A stretch of 64,000 bases of DNA from Rapana venosa (Eukaryota > Mollusca > Gastropoda > Neogastropoda > Muricidae): assembly GCA_028751875.1 (NCBI GenBank), contig CM054155.1, forward strand, positions 674,949-738,948, in the 5' to 3' direction. The notes beneath the pieces were generated by a model. The model was given only the letters and a program-made list of their open reading frames with translations, did no database searches and was not told the DNA's origin. This document shows, piece by piece, positions 21,767-32,755 of the stretch. Every line of letters begins with the position of its first letter. The first letter of the stretch is position 1. A program made the position numbers and the translations under genes.

Positions 21767-22090
21767 GAGAATGATATTTTAAAAAAAAAGGTAAAGGTGT
21801 CCCATAACCTATAAGGTCATAGGGGAGCGAGGCGTCAGAGACCTCACTTCTCTAGGGCCAGCATATTGAGGGCGGCGCCAATCTCCTCTCCCTCGCTGCT
21901 TTACCTTCCCTGACCCTAAAGAGGGTAGGCACCCATTTACAGCTGGGTGAACTGGGGGAACTGTACTGAAGCCAAGGCGCGCAAACGGTCACCCATCCAA
22001 CTGGTAACCACACTCGACGCTGCTTAACTTGGCTGGGGGAAAGCGAGTGCTCCGACCACTGAGCTATCCCGTCCCTTGAGAATGATATTT
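21767..22090 (-). repeat. tRNA/5S-rRNA chimeric SINE with target-site duplication
   Basis: The insertion at 21780-22077 is flanked by identical 13-base repeats 'gagaatgatattt' (21767-21779 and 22078-22090). On the minus strand it begins 'gggacgggatagctcagtgg' and 'tcggagcactcgc', a tRNA-like A box. It continues into 'aagttaagcagcgtcgagtg' and 'gttaccagttggatgggtga', which closely resemble the internal promoter (A box to C box) of 5S rRNA. It ends in a run of T. This looks like a fused tRNA-head/5S SINE. Confidence 0.8.
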
Positions 22091-22600
22091 AGAAAGTGTT
22101 TTATTTTGGATAACTGGAGTAGCCTGTGAGCGAGGCGTTTTTCAAGTGACATTACATGATCAAGGAGGCACCGTGGTCGAGTGGTTTAGGCGGTCAACTC
22201 GTGATCCAGAGGTCGCGGGTTCGATCCCCGCTCGGCTCGGTGCTGTGCCCTTGGGAAAGACACTTTACTCCTATTTTCCTCACTCCACCCAGGTGTACAA
22301 ATGGGTACCAGCTCTGCTGGGGAAGTATCTGGCGACAGACTAGCGTCCTGTCACAGGGGTGGTGAAAAACCATCAGTTCGCTTAACGCTACAGAAACCGG
22401 GATAAGCTCCGGCTCTATGGGCCTTCTGGCTCGAAAGAACATACTTTTTTTTTTTTTTTACATGATCAGTCCAAGTCATATTTTTGATAATGGTAACACC
22501 TACTATTTCATGAGAGTCAACGTCTTCAACTGTTCCGTTATCCATTAACAGAGGTTGAAAGCTAAATATCATATTTTGTCTTTTCTGCGTGTGTGTGAGT
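22091..22600 (-). pseudogene. LINE RT fragment split by a SINE
   Basis: On the minus strand, 22469-22590 translates to FSFQPLLMDNGTVEDVDSHE and GVTIIKNMTWTDHV, a LINE RT thumb block (usually ...LGVxIDxxLxWxxHI). The tRNA-derived SINE at 22163-22458 is inserted in it, as the target-site duplication shows. Too little remains to assign a family. Confidence 0.6.
22153..22468 (+). repeat. tRNA-derived SINE with target-site duplication
   Basis: The insertion at 22163-22458 is flanked by 'tacatgatca' (22153-22162 and 22459-22468). The head has an A box 'tggtcgagtggtttaggcgg' and a B box 'cgggttcgatccccgc'. The body contains 'cccttgggaaagacacttta' and 'ccacccaggtgtacaaatgg', then a T-run tail. The body resembles a conserved central domain known from mollusc and other marine SINEs. 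It is not a functional tRNA gene, because the 3' acceptor half does not pair. Confidence 0.85.
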
Positions 22601-22609
22601 GTGTGTGTG

Positions 22610-22663
<54 letters not shown>

Positions 22664-22665
22664 CG
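22598..22665. repeat. (GT)n microsatellite
   Basis: GT dinucleotides with GA interruptions. Confidence 0.9.
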
Positions 22666-22893
22666 CACACACATGCATGCATGCTTGCAAGTTTGTTGCG
22701 TGTATACGTTTGTGTCTGCTTGTGAGTTCGTTACTCGATCTTTTATCCCTACCTCCTTCCCATTCTGACTACCACCACCTTTTCTCTTTCCTGCCCCCTC
22801 CCCCCATTCTGCAGTGATTTCTGATGTGATGTGATGTGATGTGCATTGTTGTAGGTGGTGCTGTAGACATGGTTCATGTCATGGTGTGTGCAG

Positions 22894-23022
22894 ATTGAGT
22901 TCAGCCCCCATCTGAGCCACCTGGCCATTATCCTCAGCAACCTGTGGACGGAGTGTGTGGAGATCTTCACTCACTTTGCTCCGCTGGCTGTGGCTCTGGG
23001 CCTCAGGTCTATTGTTACTGCC
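22894..23022 (+). CDS. DNAH2: DNAH2 exon 5 of window (dynein stem), ends uncertain
   Basis: After acceptor 'gtgtgtgcag' the translation IEFSPHLSHLAIILSNLW, then EIFTHFAPL, matches vertebrate DNAH2 VEFSPTLQTLASVVND. The end is drawn at the strong donor GCC|gtgagt (43 codons, phase 0). An alternative donor is CAG|gtctat, ending at 23006. The upstream bases also read VQ before IEF, like the vertebrate AQVEF, so an upstream acceptor (gttgtag, 22855) is possible, but that reading holds a TAG stop at 22863. The C-terminal part of this exon is less conserved than its neighbours. Confidence 0.85.
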
Positions 23023-23042
23023 GTGAGTCTCTGTCTGGCCTC

Positions 23043-23149
<107 letters not shown>

Positions 23150-23492
23150 CGTTTTGATGAATTTTCTTCTGAAAGCTTTCGGCCACTGCATTTGGAGGGC
23201 GTTGTGAAAGCTCAGGAAAGAAGGGATTGCGCAATAAATTATTAGAAAAAGGTGTGTGAGGAGTTGTGCATCTCTACGTCTTCAGTCATGCAGACCCGTT
23301 TGATCCATGGCCTCATAGAATAGAAGCACATCAGGTCTTTGAGGTTGTTTGACGTAATTAGTATTTCGAATTGTGTACTTATGTAGCTAGCTGTCCTGCA
23401 CTGCTTTTCATCTCTCTGTTGCTCTCTGTATCTCGGCTCTCTCACTCACTTATAACTAACACGTATGCACGCGGCACTCCTGCGCAGACAGA

Positions 23493-23662
<170 letters not shown>

Positions 23663-23667
<5 letters not shown>

Positions 23668-24079
23668 AAGCACGCACACACGCTCACATGTACATTGAAA
23701 AACGCGCAGTTCAGTCTGACAGCATCCATGATGAAACATAACACATCCAGTTGTGCATTGGTCTTGTCTTTGAGTGTCTTGTGGTCAGCAAAGTCTACAG
23801 CTACATCCCGGAGTAAACTACTCATTCCCCCTGGGGCATGCATTTCATATTCCTTTTGGAAAATCGAAAGGAACTGGTTGGCTTGTTGATTTCAGCTGTC
23901 CAGTTACACTCATCCCTTTCACTGATCACAGAATCTCGCACGTCGTCAGGAACAATTGCACCATGACAACTTTAGTTTCTGGAAGTTTCTCCTCGTTTTC
24001 TTTGCAGGGATCTTTGGTCAGTTCACTGACAGTCTTTAGGACATTCACACTATGTCCCCATTTTTGACCTTCTGTAGAT
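23663..24079. other. Intronic stretch with no recognised feature
   Basis: No convincing protein or repeat similarity is seen on either strand. Short open frames have no family resemblance I can name. Confidence 0.45.
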
Positions 24080-24470
24080 ACTTGTCACAATCATCTCCCA
24101 CTTAATCAGAAGTCCACAGGGAGCTTATCTGTGTCAGACCACCATGGGTTCATCAACCAGAGGGCCCTGCACTGTGGCTGGGTCACTTTGGTGGTGTTCA
24201 ATAGTGCCTGTTCTCAGGTAAACATGTGCAGAACACCACTTACTAAGCCCCCTACTGACAACAATGATAGTTTCGGATCCAGACTGAGTGAGAGCCCCCC
24301 CCCCTCCCTGGTTACAACTGCCCCCCCCCCCCCCTTACAGTGATATTCTCCTGTAAACCTCCAAGCCCAAGGCTTTGGCACAAACTCAAGACAAGCACAG
24401 AAGTGTATGGGAAACAAAATCTGAAGTCACCACGAGACCAGAGCAAAGGGGGCCACTAAACAGAGATACT
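24080..24470 (+). repeat. Unclassified dispersed repeat R1, copy 1
   Basis: Blocks 'caatcatctcccacttaa', 'ggccctgcactgtggctggg', 'tgcctgttctcaggtaaaca' and 'accacttactaagcccccta' recur in order at 24690 and 60650, and in reverse at 33715. The 3' end has C-runs and 'gaaacaaaatctgaagtcac', then 'cacgagaccagagcaa'. No coding potential is recognised. Confidence 0.75.
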
Positions 24471-24689
24471 TTTCGTCATTGATGGGGAAACATGTACAAG
24501 ATCATAATGAAACTCGCTCTGTATTTTGGCATGAGGAATTTGAACTTTTTGAGTCAGCTGTTGTTACCACAATCATTTATATCCCCAGTGCACGTGTCAA
24601 AAAATTTACAGACACACTATTTTGGTTTCCCTATTTTGAGGGTCTACAAGTCACTCACAAAAACTATGTCCATTTGATTAAGTAGATGA
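24471..24689. other. Spacer between two R1 repeats
   Basis: Unique-looking sequence with no recognised feature. The R1 copies on either side are in direct orientation. Confidence 0.45.
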
Positions 24690-25010
24690 TTGCAATCATC
24701 TCCCACTTAACCCCAAAGCCACAACTTATCTGGTAGACCAAACTGGGTCAGTCAAAATTGCACTATGGCTCTTTTGGGGTTTTCAAACCGGGCCTGTTCT
24801 CAGGCTAAACATGTGCAGCAACTTGTGCCATTGATAGTTCGGACACTAAAGTGATGTGAGGTTCCCCCCCTCCTGTTCATCCCCCCCCTTACAGTGAAGT
24901 TGCGTCCTCACCCAAGGAAGGCACAATTCTATGACAGGCAAAACGTGTTGGGGAAACAAAATCTCCAGTCTCACGAGACCGGAATTGGCCAACAGGAATT
25001 TTTTGCTTTG
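24690..25010 (+). repeat. Unclassified dispersed repeat R1, copy 2 (diverged)
   Basis: This shares 'caatcatctcccacttaacc', 'gcctgttctcaggctaaaca', 'cccttacagtgaagtt', 'ggggaaacaaaatctccagt' and 'cacgagaccggaat' with copy 1, with several deletions. Confidence 0.7.
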
Positions 25011-25599
25011 TGAGAAAAGGTAAAAGGATCAGTTAAATGCTCTGCTCACATTTATTAGAGATTCGGTGAATGCCTTTTCCCACAATACTTCTTTCCCCTC
25101 AACTGAGATACAGAAGAGTGATAATTTGAGTTCTACAAAAAAACTCCAAATCGTATTGTTTAAATCGAACCCTTAGTAGTGCTTCAGTTAAAATTTAAGA
25201 AAAAAAGGTTAAGGGGAACAAGGAGAGAATTCACATGTCAGGGACTCCCCGGGGATTTTTTCACAAGCAAGGTGCAGCAATGCCAGGGGGCCCTGGGTTA
25301 GAGCATCAGCTGAGGGTTGTGTGTTTTCCTCGTCTGTAAAATTTACTGGGAAAATTTGGGCTTCTCCCCCAAGGCACCCACGTGATGCAGGCCAACACCT
25401 GTTGCTTTCATTCCAGTTCCTTTTGTCTCAACTGTATTTGTTTCCCTAATCGGGAGTGCGTTTTCTTCCTAAATTTTTCCAGGGTTACTCCGGTGTTGCC
25501 TTCTATTGATTCTCACTGCGCTGCAAAAGAGTTGGTGTATAACACTATGGACTATGTTATTGTTTAAATACGCAATCCTTAGAGCTATCACTTCAAATA
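25011..25599. other. Intronic stretch with no recognised feature
   Basis: No gene, RNA or clear repeat is recognised. A 61-codon open frame at 25382-25567 has no recognisable similarity. Confidence 0.45.
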
Positions 25600-25705
25600 A
25601 GAAAAGGTGAATGAGGAAGATTTCGCCAGGTACAAACCCACGACAACACGGTGACCCGGACTTTCGCTTCTAGACAAGGCCTTACCTCTAGACCACCGAT
25701 CCATC
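25600..25705 (-). repeat. Possible degenerate tRNA-derived SINE head
   Basis: On the minus strand 'ggatcggtggtctagaggta' resembles a tRNA A-box region, and 'cgtgggtttgtacc' a decayed B box about 45 bases later. The rest of the element is not recognised. Confidence 0.4.
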
Positions 25706-26479
25706 AGTTAACCTTCCGTGTTTTCTATAGCAGCGAAACCATGTTTACTTTAAAACAAGAGTTCATCAGAAGTGACCTATGACCTAAGATTGACCTAAAA
25801 ACTGTAGATGCCTAGAGGACAGTTTGCCAGTCACGGTTGACGGTCATCACACAGAAAACTCAAGCTGACTCTTGTTTGGTGGGATACAGTTTTGGGCCAT
25901 CACAAGGGTAAGTCCACCCACCCCGACACAACTGCGCTTTCATCATAGCAGTCCCTGGTGTTACTGCCAGTACTAGTAACGGGCATGGAGCCGGATTGAA
26001 TGGAATTTTAAACCAAAGATAACAGAATTATGCAGTAAACAAAATGCCCGTCTGCTGTGAGAGACAGTGACAATGGTTTATTGCAGTCATCTGTGTAGCC
26101 CATTCACTAAGGGGACAGTGGGAAGGGGACTGGATAGAAAAACATATTCAATTATGAGGAAAAAACAGTTAAAAACAATGCTCAAATAATGATAATGGCA
26201 TGGATTCCATATCATGGTGTAACAGCTGCAACAAACAGAAACAGTTAAGTATTATTACAATAATGTAAGCACAGCGAAAACAATGGACAACATTTTATTG
26301 CCATAAGAGCTTTACAAGCCATTCAGCAGTGCCTCTCACGATTCCCTGATACAACCTTGTTTAGAAAGAGAGAGAGGGAGGGGGGAGAAGAGAGAGAGAG
26401 AGAGGAAAAGGGAAGGGGATAGAGAGAGAGAGAGAGATTGCTGTGGGGGGTACAAGGCCTATCGCCATTACTATGAGTC
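25706..26479. other. Intronic stretch, mostly unrecognised, with a (GA)-rich tract
   Basis: Only a GA-rich segment at 26368-26437 is notable. No coding similarity is seen. Confidence 0.45.
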
Positions 26480-29400
26480 GCGTAAACATTCTGTGTGTGT
26501 ATGTTGTGAATTTGCCGTCAGTGTTGTTGGTGTTGGTGTCAGTGTCAGGTCAGTAAGAGAAGTTCTCTGTTACTGCTACTGGTATCCATGTAACCCAGTA
26601 CAACCTGTCGCATGTGGGGGAGGAAACCCCAATAGAAAAAAACAAAAAACATATGGAGACTTGGAGAGGAGACTGGCGCCACCAAGGAATATCCTAAGCC
26701 CACAGAAAAGACATGAAAGACAAATGCAAAGCCAAAATGATACCGGATCGGTCGAGGCCCGGGTTACCAACGACCGCGCTTTCCATTGATCAACACCAGG
26801 GTGGAAGTGACAAGTCACTACTGGAGTTAAAACATTACTTAAGCTCCCTAGAGAACAGATCACCATTGGTACATGGAACGTCCGTACACTCTACCAGTGC
26901 GGAAAAATCAAAGAACTAGAGTATGAGCTTAGCCGCTATAAATGGGACATTATTGGACTAGGAGAAGTGAGATGGACAGGATTTGGTGAGACAATGACTG
27001 AAGAAGGCAACAAGATCTGGTACAGTGGTCAAGAGAAACATCACCAACATGGAGTGGCATTTATAGTCAGAAAGGAAGTAGTGGGGTGCATTATCAGCTG
27101 TACATCAGCTTCCAGCAGGATTATCAGCATCCGGGTGTCGGCCAAGCCCAAGAACATCACCATCATACAAATCTATGCACCATCATCTGACCATGCAGGT
27201 GAAGAAGTAGAAGAATTTTACGAAGATCTTGAAGAGACCATTATGAAGATACCCAAGAAAGACATCATCATCATTCAAGGGGATTTTAACGCCAAAGTAG
27301 GTCCTGACCCTTACAACCAATGGGCTGGAACAGTTGGTCAGTTTGGAACTGGAGAGACCAACGACAGGGGACTACGTCTGCTGGAGTTTGCCTGCACTCA
27401 CAGACTTACCATTGCCAATACCCTCTATCCCCACAAGCAGTCAAGGAGGACAACCTGGCATGCGCCAAACGGCAAGATCCATAACTAAATAGATTTTATC
27501 GTAACACCACGGCGCTTCAAATCCAGCATCAACAGAGCCAGAACAAGAACCTACCCTGGAGCTGACATAGGCAGCGACCATGACCTTGTGCTGCTGGTAT
27601 TCAAAATGAGGCTGAAGAAAAACAAACAGCCTACAAACCCACGTATCAGATTTGACGTGGACAAACTGAAAGATCCAGATGTTGAGGAGATCTTCCAAGC
27701 TAAGCTTGGCGGACGTTTTGCAGCATTAACCCTACTGGACAATGACATCAATGACCTCACCAACAACTTTAATGAGGCAGTCCGAGAAACAGCAGAGGAG
27801 GTACTCGGTCGTCAGAGGAATAAACACCAGCCATGGACTACCAATGACATCTTGGACCTCTGCGATACAAGAAGAGCACTGAAACCAACCAGGTCTTCCA
27901 ACCCTAAAGAATACCGGGAGGCCAACAATCTTGTGAAGAAGTCAATGTTAAAGGCCAGAGAGAAGTGGATCAGTGATCAATGTGATGAGATGGAAGAAAG
28001 CATGAATGTGGGCAACAGTAAAAAGGCATACGACACCCTGAAGAAACTCACAAAACCACTTCAAACCAAATCATCAGTCATTGAAGACAGCTCCGGAAAC
28101 CTCCTCACAGAAAGCTCAGCTGCATTGAACTGAGTATTGTCAAGAACTATACAACTACCCAATCCAACCTGACAAGAGCATAATAGAAGAGGAAGCGGCA
28201 ACATCAAGAGCACCCTCGCCATTACCTATACTGAGGGAAGAAGTGGAAGAAGCCATCCGCAGTTTACCAGTAGGAAAGTCCCCAGGAGCAGACAACATAC
28301 CAGCAGAGCTGCTCAAGCATGGTGGCGAAACAGTCATCACACATGTTACAGCTATGTCAGAAGATTTGGGAGACAAAACAGTGGCCAACAGAATGGGCAC
28401 AATCAATCATCATACCGCTGCCCAAGAAGGGGAATTTACGCCAATGCCAAAAACTATAGAACAATCAGCCTCATCAGACACCAGCAAGATCATGCTCAAA
28501 GTTATTTTGAAACGACTAAAGAAGGAGGCAGAAGAACACCTTGCAGAGGAACAGCTGGGTTCAGGCAGGCAGGAGCACAATCGAAAAAGATTTTAACTGC
28601 CACATCCTGATGGAAAAACATCTTCAACATCAGAGAGACCTGTTCCACAACTTCATCGACTTCAAGAAGGCTTTCGACAGAGTATGGCACGAAGGCCTAT
28701 GCAGGTCCTCAGAAAGTTTGGCATTGAAGAAGGACTAGTGCAAACCATTCAAGCACTATACAACACCGCAAGAAGTGCAGTCCTTCTGAACAATCAGGTC
28801 GGAGACTACTTTAAAACCACAGTTGGGGTCCGACAAGGAGCCTGTTATCTCCAGTCCTGTTTAATCTGTTCTTGGAAAACATTATGAGAGAGACCTCCAT
28901 GACTTCCACTCTACCATCTCCACTGGCGGCAGACCCCTCAACACTTGCGGTTTGCCGATGACATTGACCTCATGGCGGAAGTAACACAGAGCTGCAAGAT
29001 CTTACGACCAGACTTGAGAACAGAGCTGGAGCATATGGGATGGAGGTGAGCTCGGAGAAAAGTAAAGTACTTGTGAACAGCACGAGCAACGCCACTGCTA
29101 AAATTTACATGAACGGCCACAACTGGAGGAGGCAGACGCTTTTAAATACCTTGGCGTACACTCACAAAGGACGGCGATCGACGACAGAAATGAAAGTCAG
29201 ACTAGCCATGGCAACATCTTCCATGACAAAAACTCACCACCATATGGAAAAGTAAAGAGATCAGTACCCAATCAAACTAAAGCTCTACAAAGCCCTAATT
29301 CAGACTATCTGCTGTACAGAAGTAAAAACCTGGACATTGACTGCTGAAACCCGCAACCGAATCCAGTCATTTGAAACAAAATGCCATAGAAAACAAATGG

Positions 29401-29765
29401 GCATATCCTGGAGAGAACGAAAGACCAAAGAATTTGTCAAGAGCCAAATAACACGCTGGCAGGTCCACAGGAACCCCTTCTCACCATCGTCAAGAAGAAA
29501 AAGCTGACATGGTTCGGGCCACGTCACCCGCCAACGACACTCTGCCAAAAACAGTACTGCAGGGAACACTCGAAGGTGGCAGAAAGAGGGGAAGACAGAA
29601 CAAGTCATGGATGGACAACATCAGAGAATGGACCAGGATGAATGACTCGGCACTACTGCGCAGAGCCGAGGACCGAGATGGATGGAGGAAGCTTACCACG
29701 GCATCATCTTTCGTGTCTCCTCCACGACTGCCAAGGTCACGGGACTGCTGATGATGATGATGTTG
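26480..29765 (+). pseudogene. Endonuclease/reverse transcriptase LINE (RTE-like), near full length, broken
   Basis: An APE-type endonuclease comes first: TIGTWNVRTLYQCGK (just after 26860), LGEVRWTGFGE, IQIYAPSSDH, IQGDFNAKVG, RTTWHAPNGK and GSDHDLVLL. A connector and RT follow: LPVGKSPGADNIPAELLKHGG, LFHNFIDFKKAFDRVWHEG, VLLNNQVGDYFKTTVGVRQGA, RFADDIDLMAE (catalytic ADD) and a C-terminus WFGHVTRQRHSAKNST in shifted frames. It ends with 'gggactgctgatgatgatga', a trinucleotide-like tail. Stops or frameshifts occur near 27487, 28133, 28600, 28740, 28850 and 29500. This protein type is often annotated in databases as craniofacial-development-protein-2-like. Its 5' limit is uncertain. Confidence 0.85.
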
Positions 29766-29779
29766 TTGGTGTGTGTGTT

Positions 29780-30183
29780 GTCACCCCACAGTGTGAGGGA
29801 AGCCCAGTAGCATCAGTCAGTGTGTTGTGTGAGGATGTATGGCTCCCTCATCCCACAGTGTGAGGGAAGACCAGTAGCATCAGTCAGTGTGTTGTGTGAG
29901 GATGTATGGCTCCCTCATCCCACAGTGTGAGGGAAGACCAGTAGCATCAGTCAGTGTGTTGTGTGAGGATGTATGGCTCCCTCATCCCACAGTGTGAGGG
30001 AAGCCCAGTAGCATCAGTCAGTGTGTTGTGTGAGGATGTATGGCTCCCTCATCCCACAGTGTGAGGATGTATGGCTCCCTCATCCCACAGTGTGAGGATG
30101 TATGGCTCCCTCATCCCACAGTGTGAGGATGTATGGCTCCCTCATCCCACAGTGTGAGGATGTATGGCTCCCTCATCCCACAG
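29780..30183 (+). repeat. 67-bp minisatellite carrying the exon 6 acceptor
   Basis: The unit is 'atggctccctcatcccacag' followed by 'tgtgagggaagcccagtagc' and 'atcagtcagtgtgt'. Full 67-base units alternate with shortened ~31-base units (30060-30180). Each unit contains a good 3' splice site (pyrimidine-rich stretch plus CACAG). The last unit runs into the probable start of exon 6, so the array appears to be made of copies of that intron-exon junction. Confidence 0.85.
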
Positions 30184-30447
30184 TGTGAGGGAAGCCCAGT
30201 AGCATCAGTCAGTGTGTGGGTGGGTTGTTGAGACAGCACTTCTAGGAAGGACTGACGAAGTGTGAGGAGACGAGGAAGGGCACACCTGATCCTGAGCGTT
30301 GCAGAACAACGCCCGAACCTGTGAACTAGGGTGCCACCTGGACAACTTCAAGGACAAATGCTGAAGGAGAGCAACAAAGGATTAGCCTTTATCCGCAGAT
30401 ACCAGAAGATGAGACCTACCGTGGTTCTTTTAGTCCGACATTGCCAG
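30184..30447 (+). CDS. DNAH2: DNAH2 exon 6 of window (dynein stem), with apparent indels
   Basis: Collinear similarity to vertebrate DNAH2 is visible only when frames are switched. The readable pieces are DEE, LQNNAR, a DNFKDKC stretch and ESNK followed by FIRRYQKM, against vertebrate TNNASLLQNYL, WDMYREIWEINKD and FIHRYQRL. Single missing G bases near 30337 and 30364 would restore two of these joins. The end is CAG|gtgtgt. The start is set at the last copy of the 'cccacag' acceptor of the neighbouring minisatellite, because REP-like codons follow, but this boundary is uncertain. The indels suggest consensus errors rather than a dead gene, since most flanking exons are intact. Confidence 0.7.
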
Positions 30448-30520
30448 GTGTGTGTGTGGTGAGTGTGTGTGTTGTGGTGTGTGTGTGTGTGTGGTGTGTG
30501 TGTGTGTGTGTGTGTGTGTT
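30448..30520. repeat. (GT)n microsatellite at the exon 6 donor
   Basis: GT dinucleotides begin at the splice donor itself, as after exon 1. Confidence 0.9.
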
Positions 30521-31040
30521 CACATTAAAACAGTTGTAAAATTTAGAGGGTGGGGTGGGGTGTTGTGGAAGCATTTGTTTAAACGTGACTGATGATGTGT
30601 GAAGGCCAGTGTCAGCTTACCAGCTTCCACCCAAAGTTAAAAAGGAACACACAGGGAATCAGAAAGACCACTTCTCAAGGTTTACCCATAACCTCTCCGG
30701 AAATATCAGAAAAACAAATAAACCAACAGAAAAAGCAAAGAGACAAACACTCCAACTCTGAGCAGCCCAGCAGCCCCAGCCTACTCTTGTTCCTGTTGAG
30801 GCCAGGTAAGGTCAGGTACACCAGTGCACAACAGCGTGTATCATACAATGTGTGGCAAACACTGGTCTATGGACTGAGAGGTATGCAGAGGTGGCAACGA
30901 GTTAGAATTGTGTGTCGTGTACATATTCACACAGAGGTGGTCATCAGTATGCTACATAACAAAATGTGATACAAACTTTTTACAATATTGTGTTGTATGT
31001 AATAATGAACAGACACAGAAGGCGCAAATAGTCTGTTTTA
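30521..31040. other. Intronic stretch with no recognised feature
   Basis: A 125-codon open frame at 30592-30969 has no similarity I recognise and is probably chance. Confidence 0.45.
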
Positions 31041-31112
31041 TAAGAGCTAATAATAATAAATGGATTTATATAGCGCTGTATCTTGCACAGACAAATAAAA
31101 GCAAAGATGGGT
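31041..31112 (-). repeat. L2-like LINE 3' end, fragment
   Basis: AATAAT repeats are followed by 'ggatttatatagcgctgtat' and 'cttgcacagacaaataaaag', the reverse complement of the shared L2-like 3' terminus. Confidence 0.7.
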
Positions 31113-31667
31113 TGTATGTACTTCATATGCTATGTGTGGTATATAATTATGTAATACAATGTGTAGGTAGATTAAGTAGCCAACACTGTGTGACAAAAAC
31201 AATGTGTTGTACATAAATCATATAACAAGGTGGAGTTTATCTTTATCTATATATATCTGTGTGGAGTTTATCTTTATCTCTCTCTCTCATATTCCATGCC
31301 ATCGATAAGAGAAAAAGCTTGTTGTATTAAGATATTTACATCACAAACGAAGATACGGTTATCGTTTTGTTATGATTTTGAGAAACTATATGTATATTGA
31401 TTTTTTCCAGACATAAGGAAGGTATACTAATCAAAATAGTGGAATTGTAGTTTGGTACATATGTAAGTTTATGCATTTATGCATTGTCTACCATATTTCT
31501 TTCACTGAAAAGTGAACTGGTAATGTTATGTTATCCTGGTTTTTTTTGCCCACTCTGTGGCATTGTCAATTTCTCCTACCCAACCATGTAAATATGGCCA
31601 AGGCCGAGATACAATTAAATGTCTGATTCTGAGTTTCCTCTGTGTTGTGTGTTGTGTGGTGTGTGAG
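31113..31667. other. Intronic stretch with no recognised feature
   Basis: AT-rich sequence without recognised genes or repeats, ending in a short GT-rich run before exon 7. Confidence 0.45.
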
Positions 31668-31892
31668 TGTGGTGTGTGTGTGGACGGTACGCTGAAAGTG
31701 GCCAACAACGTGCAGACGCAGGAGACGGTGCTGAACGTGCAGAAGTTCGTGATGCTGGACTGCTCTCCCCCTGAAGGCGGGCGTGGTGGCGCACTGTAGG
31801 AGTGGCAGAGCAAGATCATACTCGCTGCTGCAGGAAATGCCACCACGGAGCTGCACAGCCTCAACACATCCTGGTCCACCCAGGGCAGAAAA
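31668..31892 (+). CDS. DNAH2: DNAH2 exon 7 of window (dynein stem), with apparent indels
   Basis: The translation VANNVQTQETVLNVQKFVML and DCSP matches vertebrate DNAH2 VANNVQKEETVTNIQFVLLD. After DCSP the match moves one frame (LKAGVVAHC), then again (WQSK), then YSLLQEM and TTELHSL in alternating frames, against vertebrate LKFSLVQHCNEWQNK, LLREM and LLELH. At least two single-base indels near 31768 and 31800 and a small one near 31830 are needed. The acceptor could be 'gtgtgag' (31667) or 'ctgaaag' (31698). The donor AAA|gtgcga is a guess. Confidence 0.8.
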
Positions 31893-32283
31893 GTGCGACA
31901 CCACTCACCGCACCCGCACCGCAACACGCACCGCACCGCACCGCACCTCTCACCTCACCTCACCTCACCGCACCTCACCTCACCGCACCGCAACCTCACC
32001 CACCTCACCGCACCTCACCTCACCTCACCGCACCGCACCGCAACTCACCGCACCTCACCTCACCGCACCTCACCTCACCGCACCTCATGCTCTCGCTCTG
32101 CCCTCTACCTCACTCCCTCTGCACCACACCCCCACCCTCCCCTCCACACCCCTCTTGACAACCTCTGACTGGGCAGTTCAGGGAAACAATCAGTTCCTTG
32201 CTTTTTGAGTGCTCCCTTTTGCCATTTCAACACACGCACGCACGCACGCACGCACGCACGCGACACGCAACGCCCACACAAGA

Positions 32284-32316
<33 letters not shown>

Positions 32317-32334
32317 ACACACACACACACACAC

Positions 32335-32371
<37 letters not shown>

Positions 32372-32400
32372 GAGCGAGAGAGAGAGAGAGAGAGGATGTA
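31893..32400. repeat. CACCT/CACCG-rich tandem repeats, (CGCA)n, (CA)n and (GA)n
   Basis: Pentanucleotide-like CACCT and CACCG units fill 31905-32090. After a C-rich gap, ACGC, CA and GA runs follow at 32226-32397. Confidence 0.9.
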
Positions 32401-32514
32401 AAACTAGAAACTTTCTGGCAGTTTACTGTGTGCAAGTTGAACTTGGCCGAGTTCATCTTCTGCACAATACATGCCAGGTCTGTCCGTGTCATCCATACCA
32501 CCAGCCTTGGCTAC

Positions 32515-32755
32515 TTTACTCCTCTTCGAGAGGATGAATTTTTAACACGTGTGCAAAGTTCTCTGCGTGTACTGGCTCTGAGGACCTGGGTTTAGAGTGG
32601 ACTCTGGAGGCCTTGCAGGGAACTGGTCACTGTGGGTGGGGAAGCCCGCCGTGACTAGCTCTAGGTGTCTTGAGGCTGGCTCCAGCTGTGGCCTTAGTCT
32701 ACAGTTAGGGGATGCGTCTCTAGCTCTAGCCACTACACTGTTGCGCCCTGTAACT
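32515..32755 (-). repeat. Diverged SINE S1-like copy
   Basis: On the minus strand 'gggcgcaacagtgtagtggc' resembles a tRNA-like head. The distal part has an 'acacgtgtgc' and 'tctgcgtgt' pattern similar to the S1 body seen at 13700-13760. Divergence is high. Confidence 0.5.

Noticed and set aside
21900..22077. Possible 5S rRNA gene
   Set aside because: Only the internal promoter region resembles 5S. The ends of the 5S molecule are absent and the piece is fused to a tRNA-like head within a SINE.
22163..22240. Possible functional tRNA gene with good A and B boxes
   Set aside because: The 3' half does not pair with the 5' acceptor stem, and a SINE body and target-site duplication follow.
31783..32208. 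140-codon open frame after exon 7 (RTAPH-type repeats)
   Set aside because: Its first part is exon 7 read in a shifted frame and the rest is a CACCT/CACCG simple repeat.
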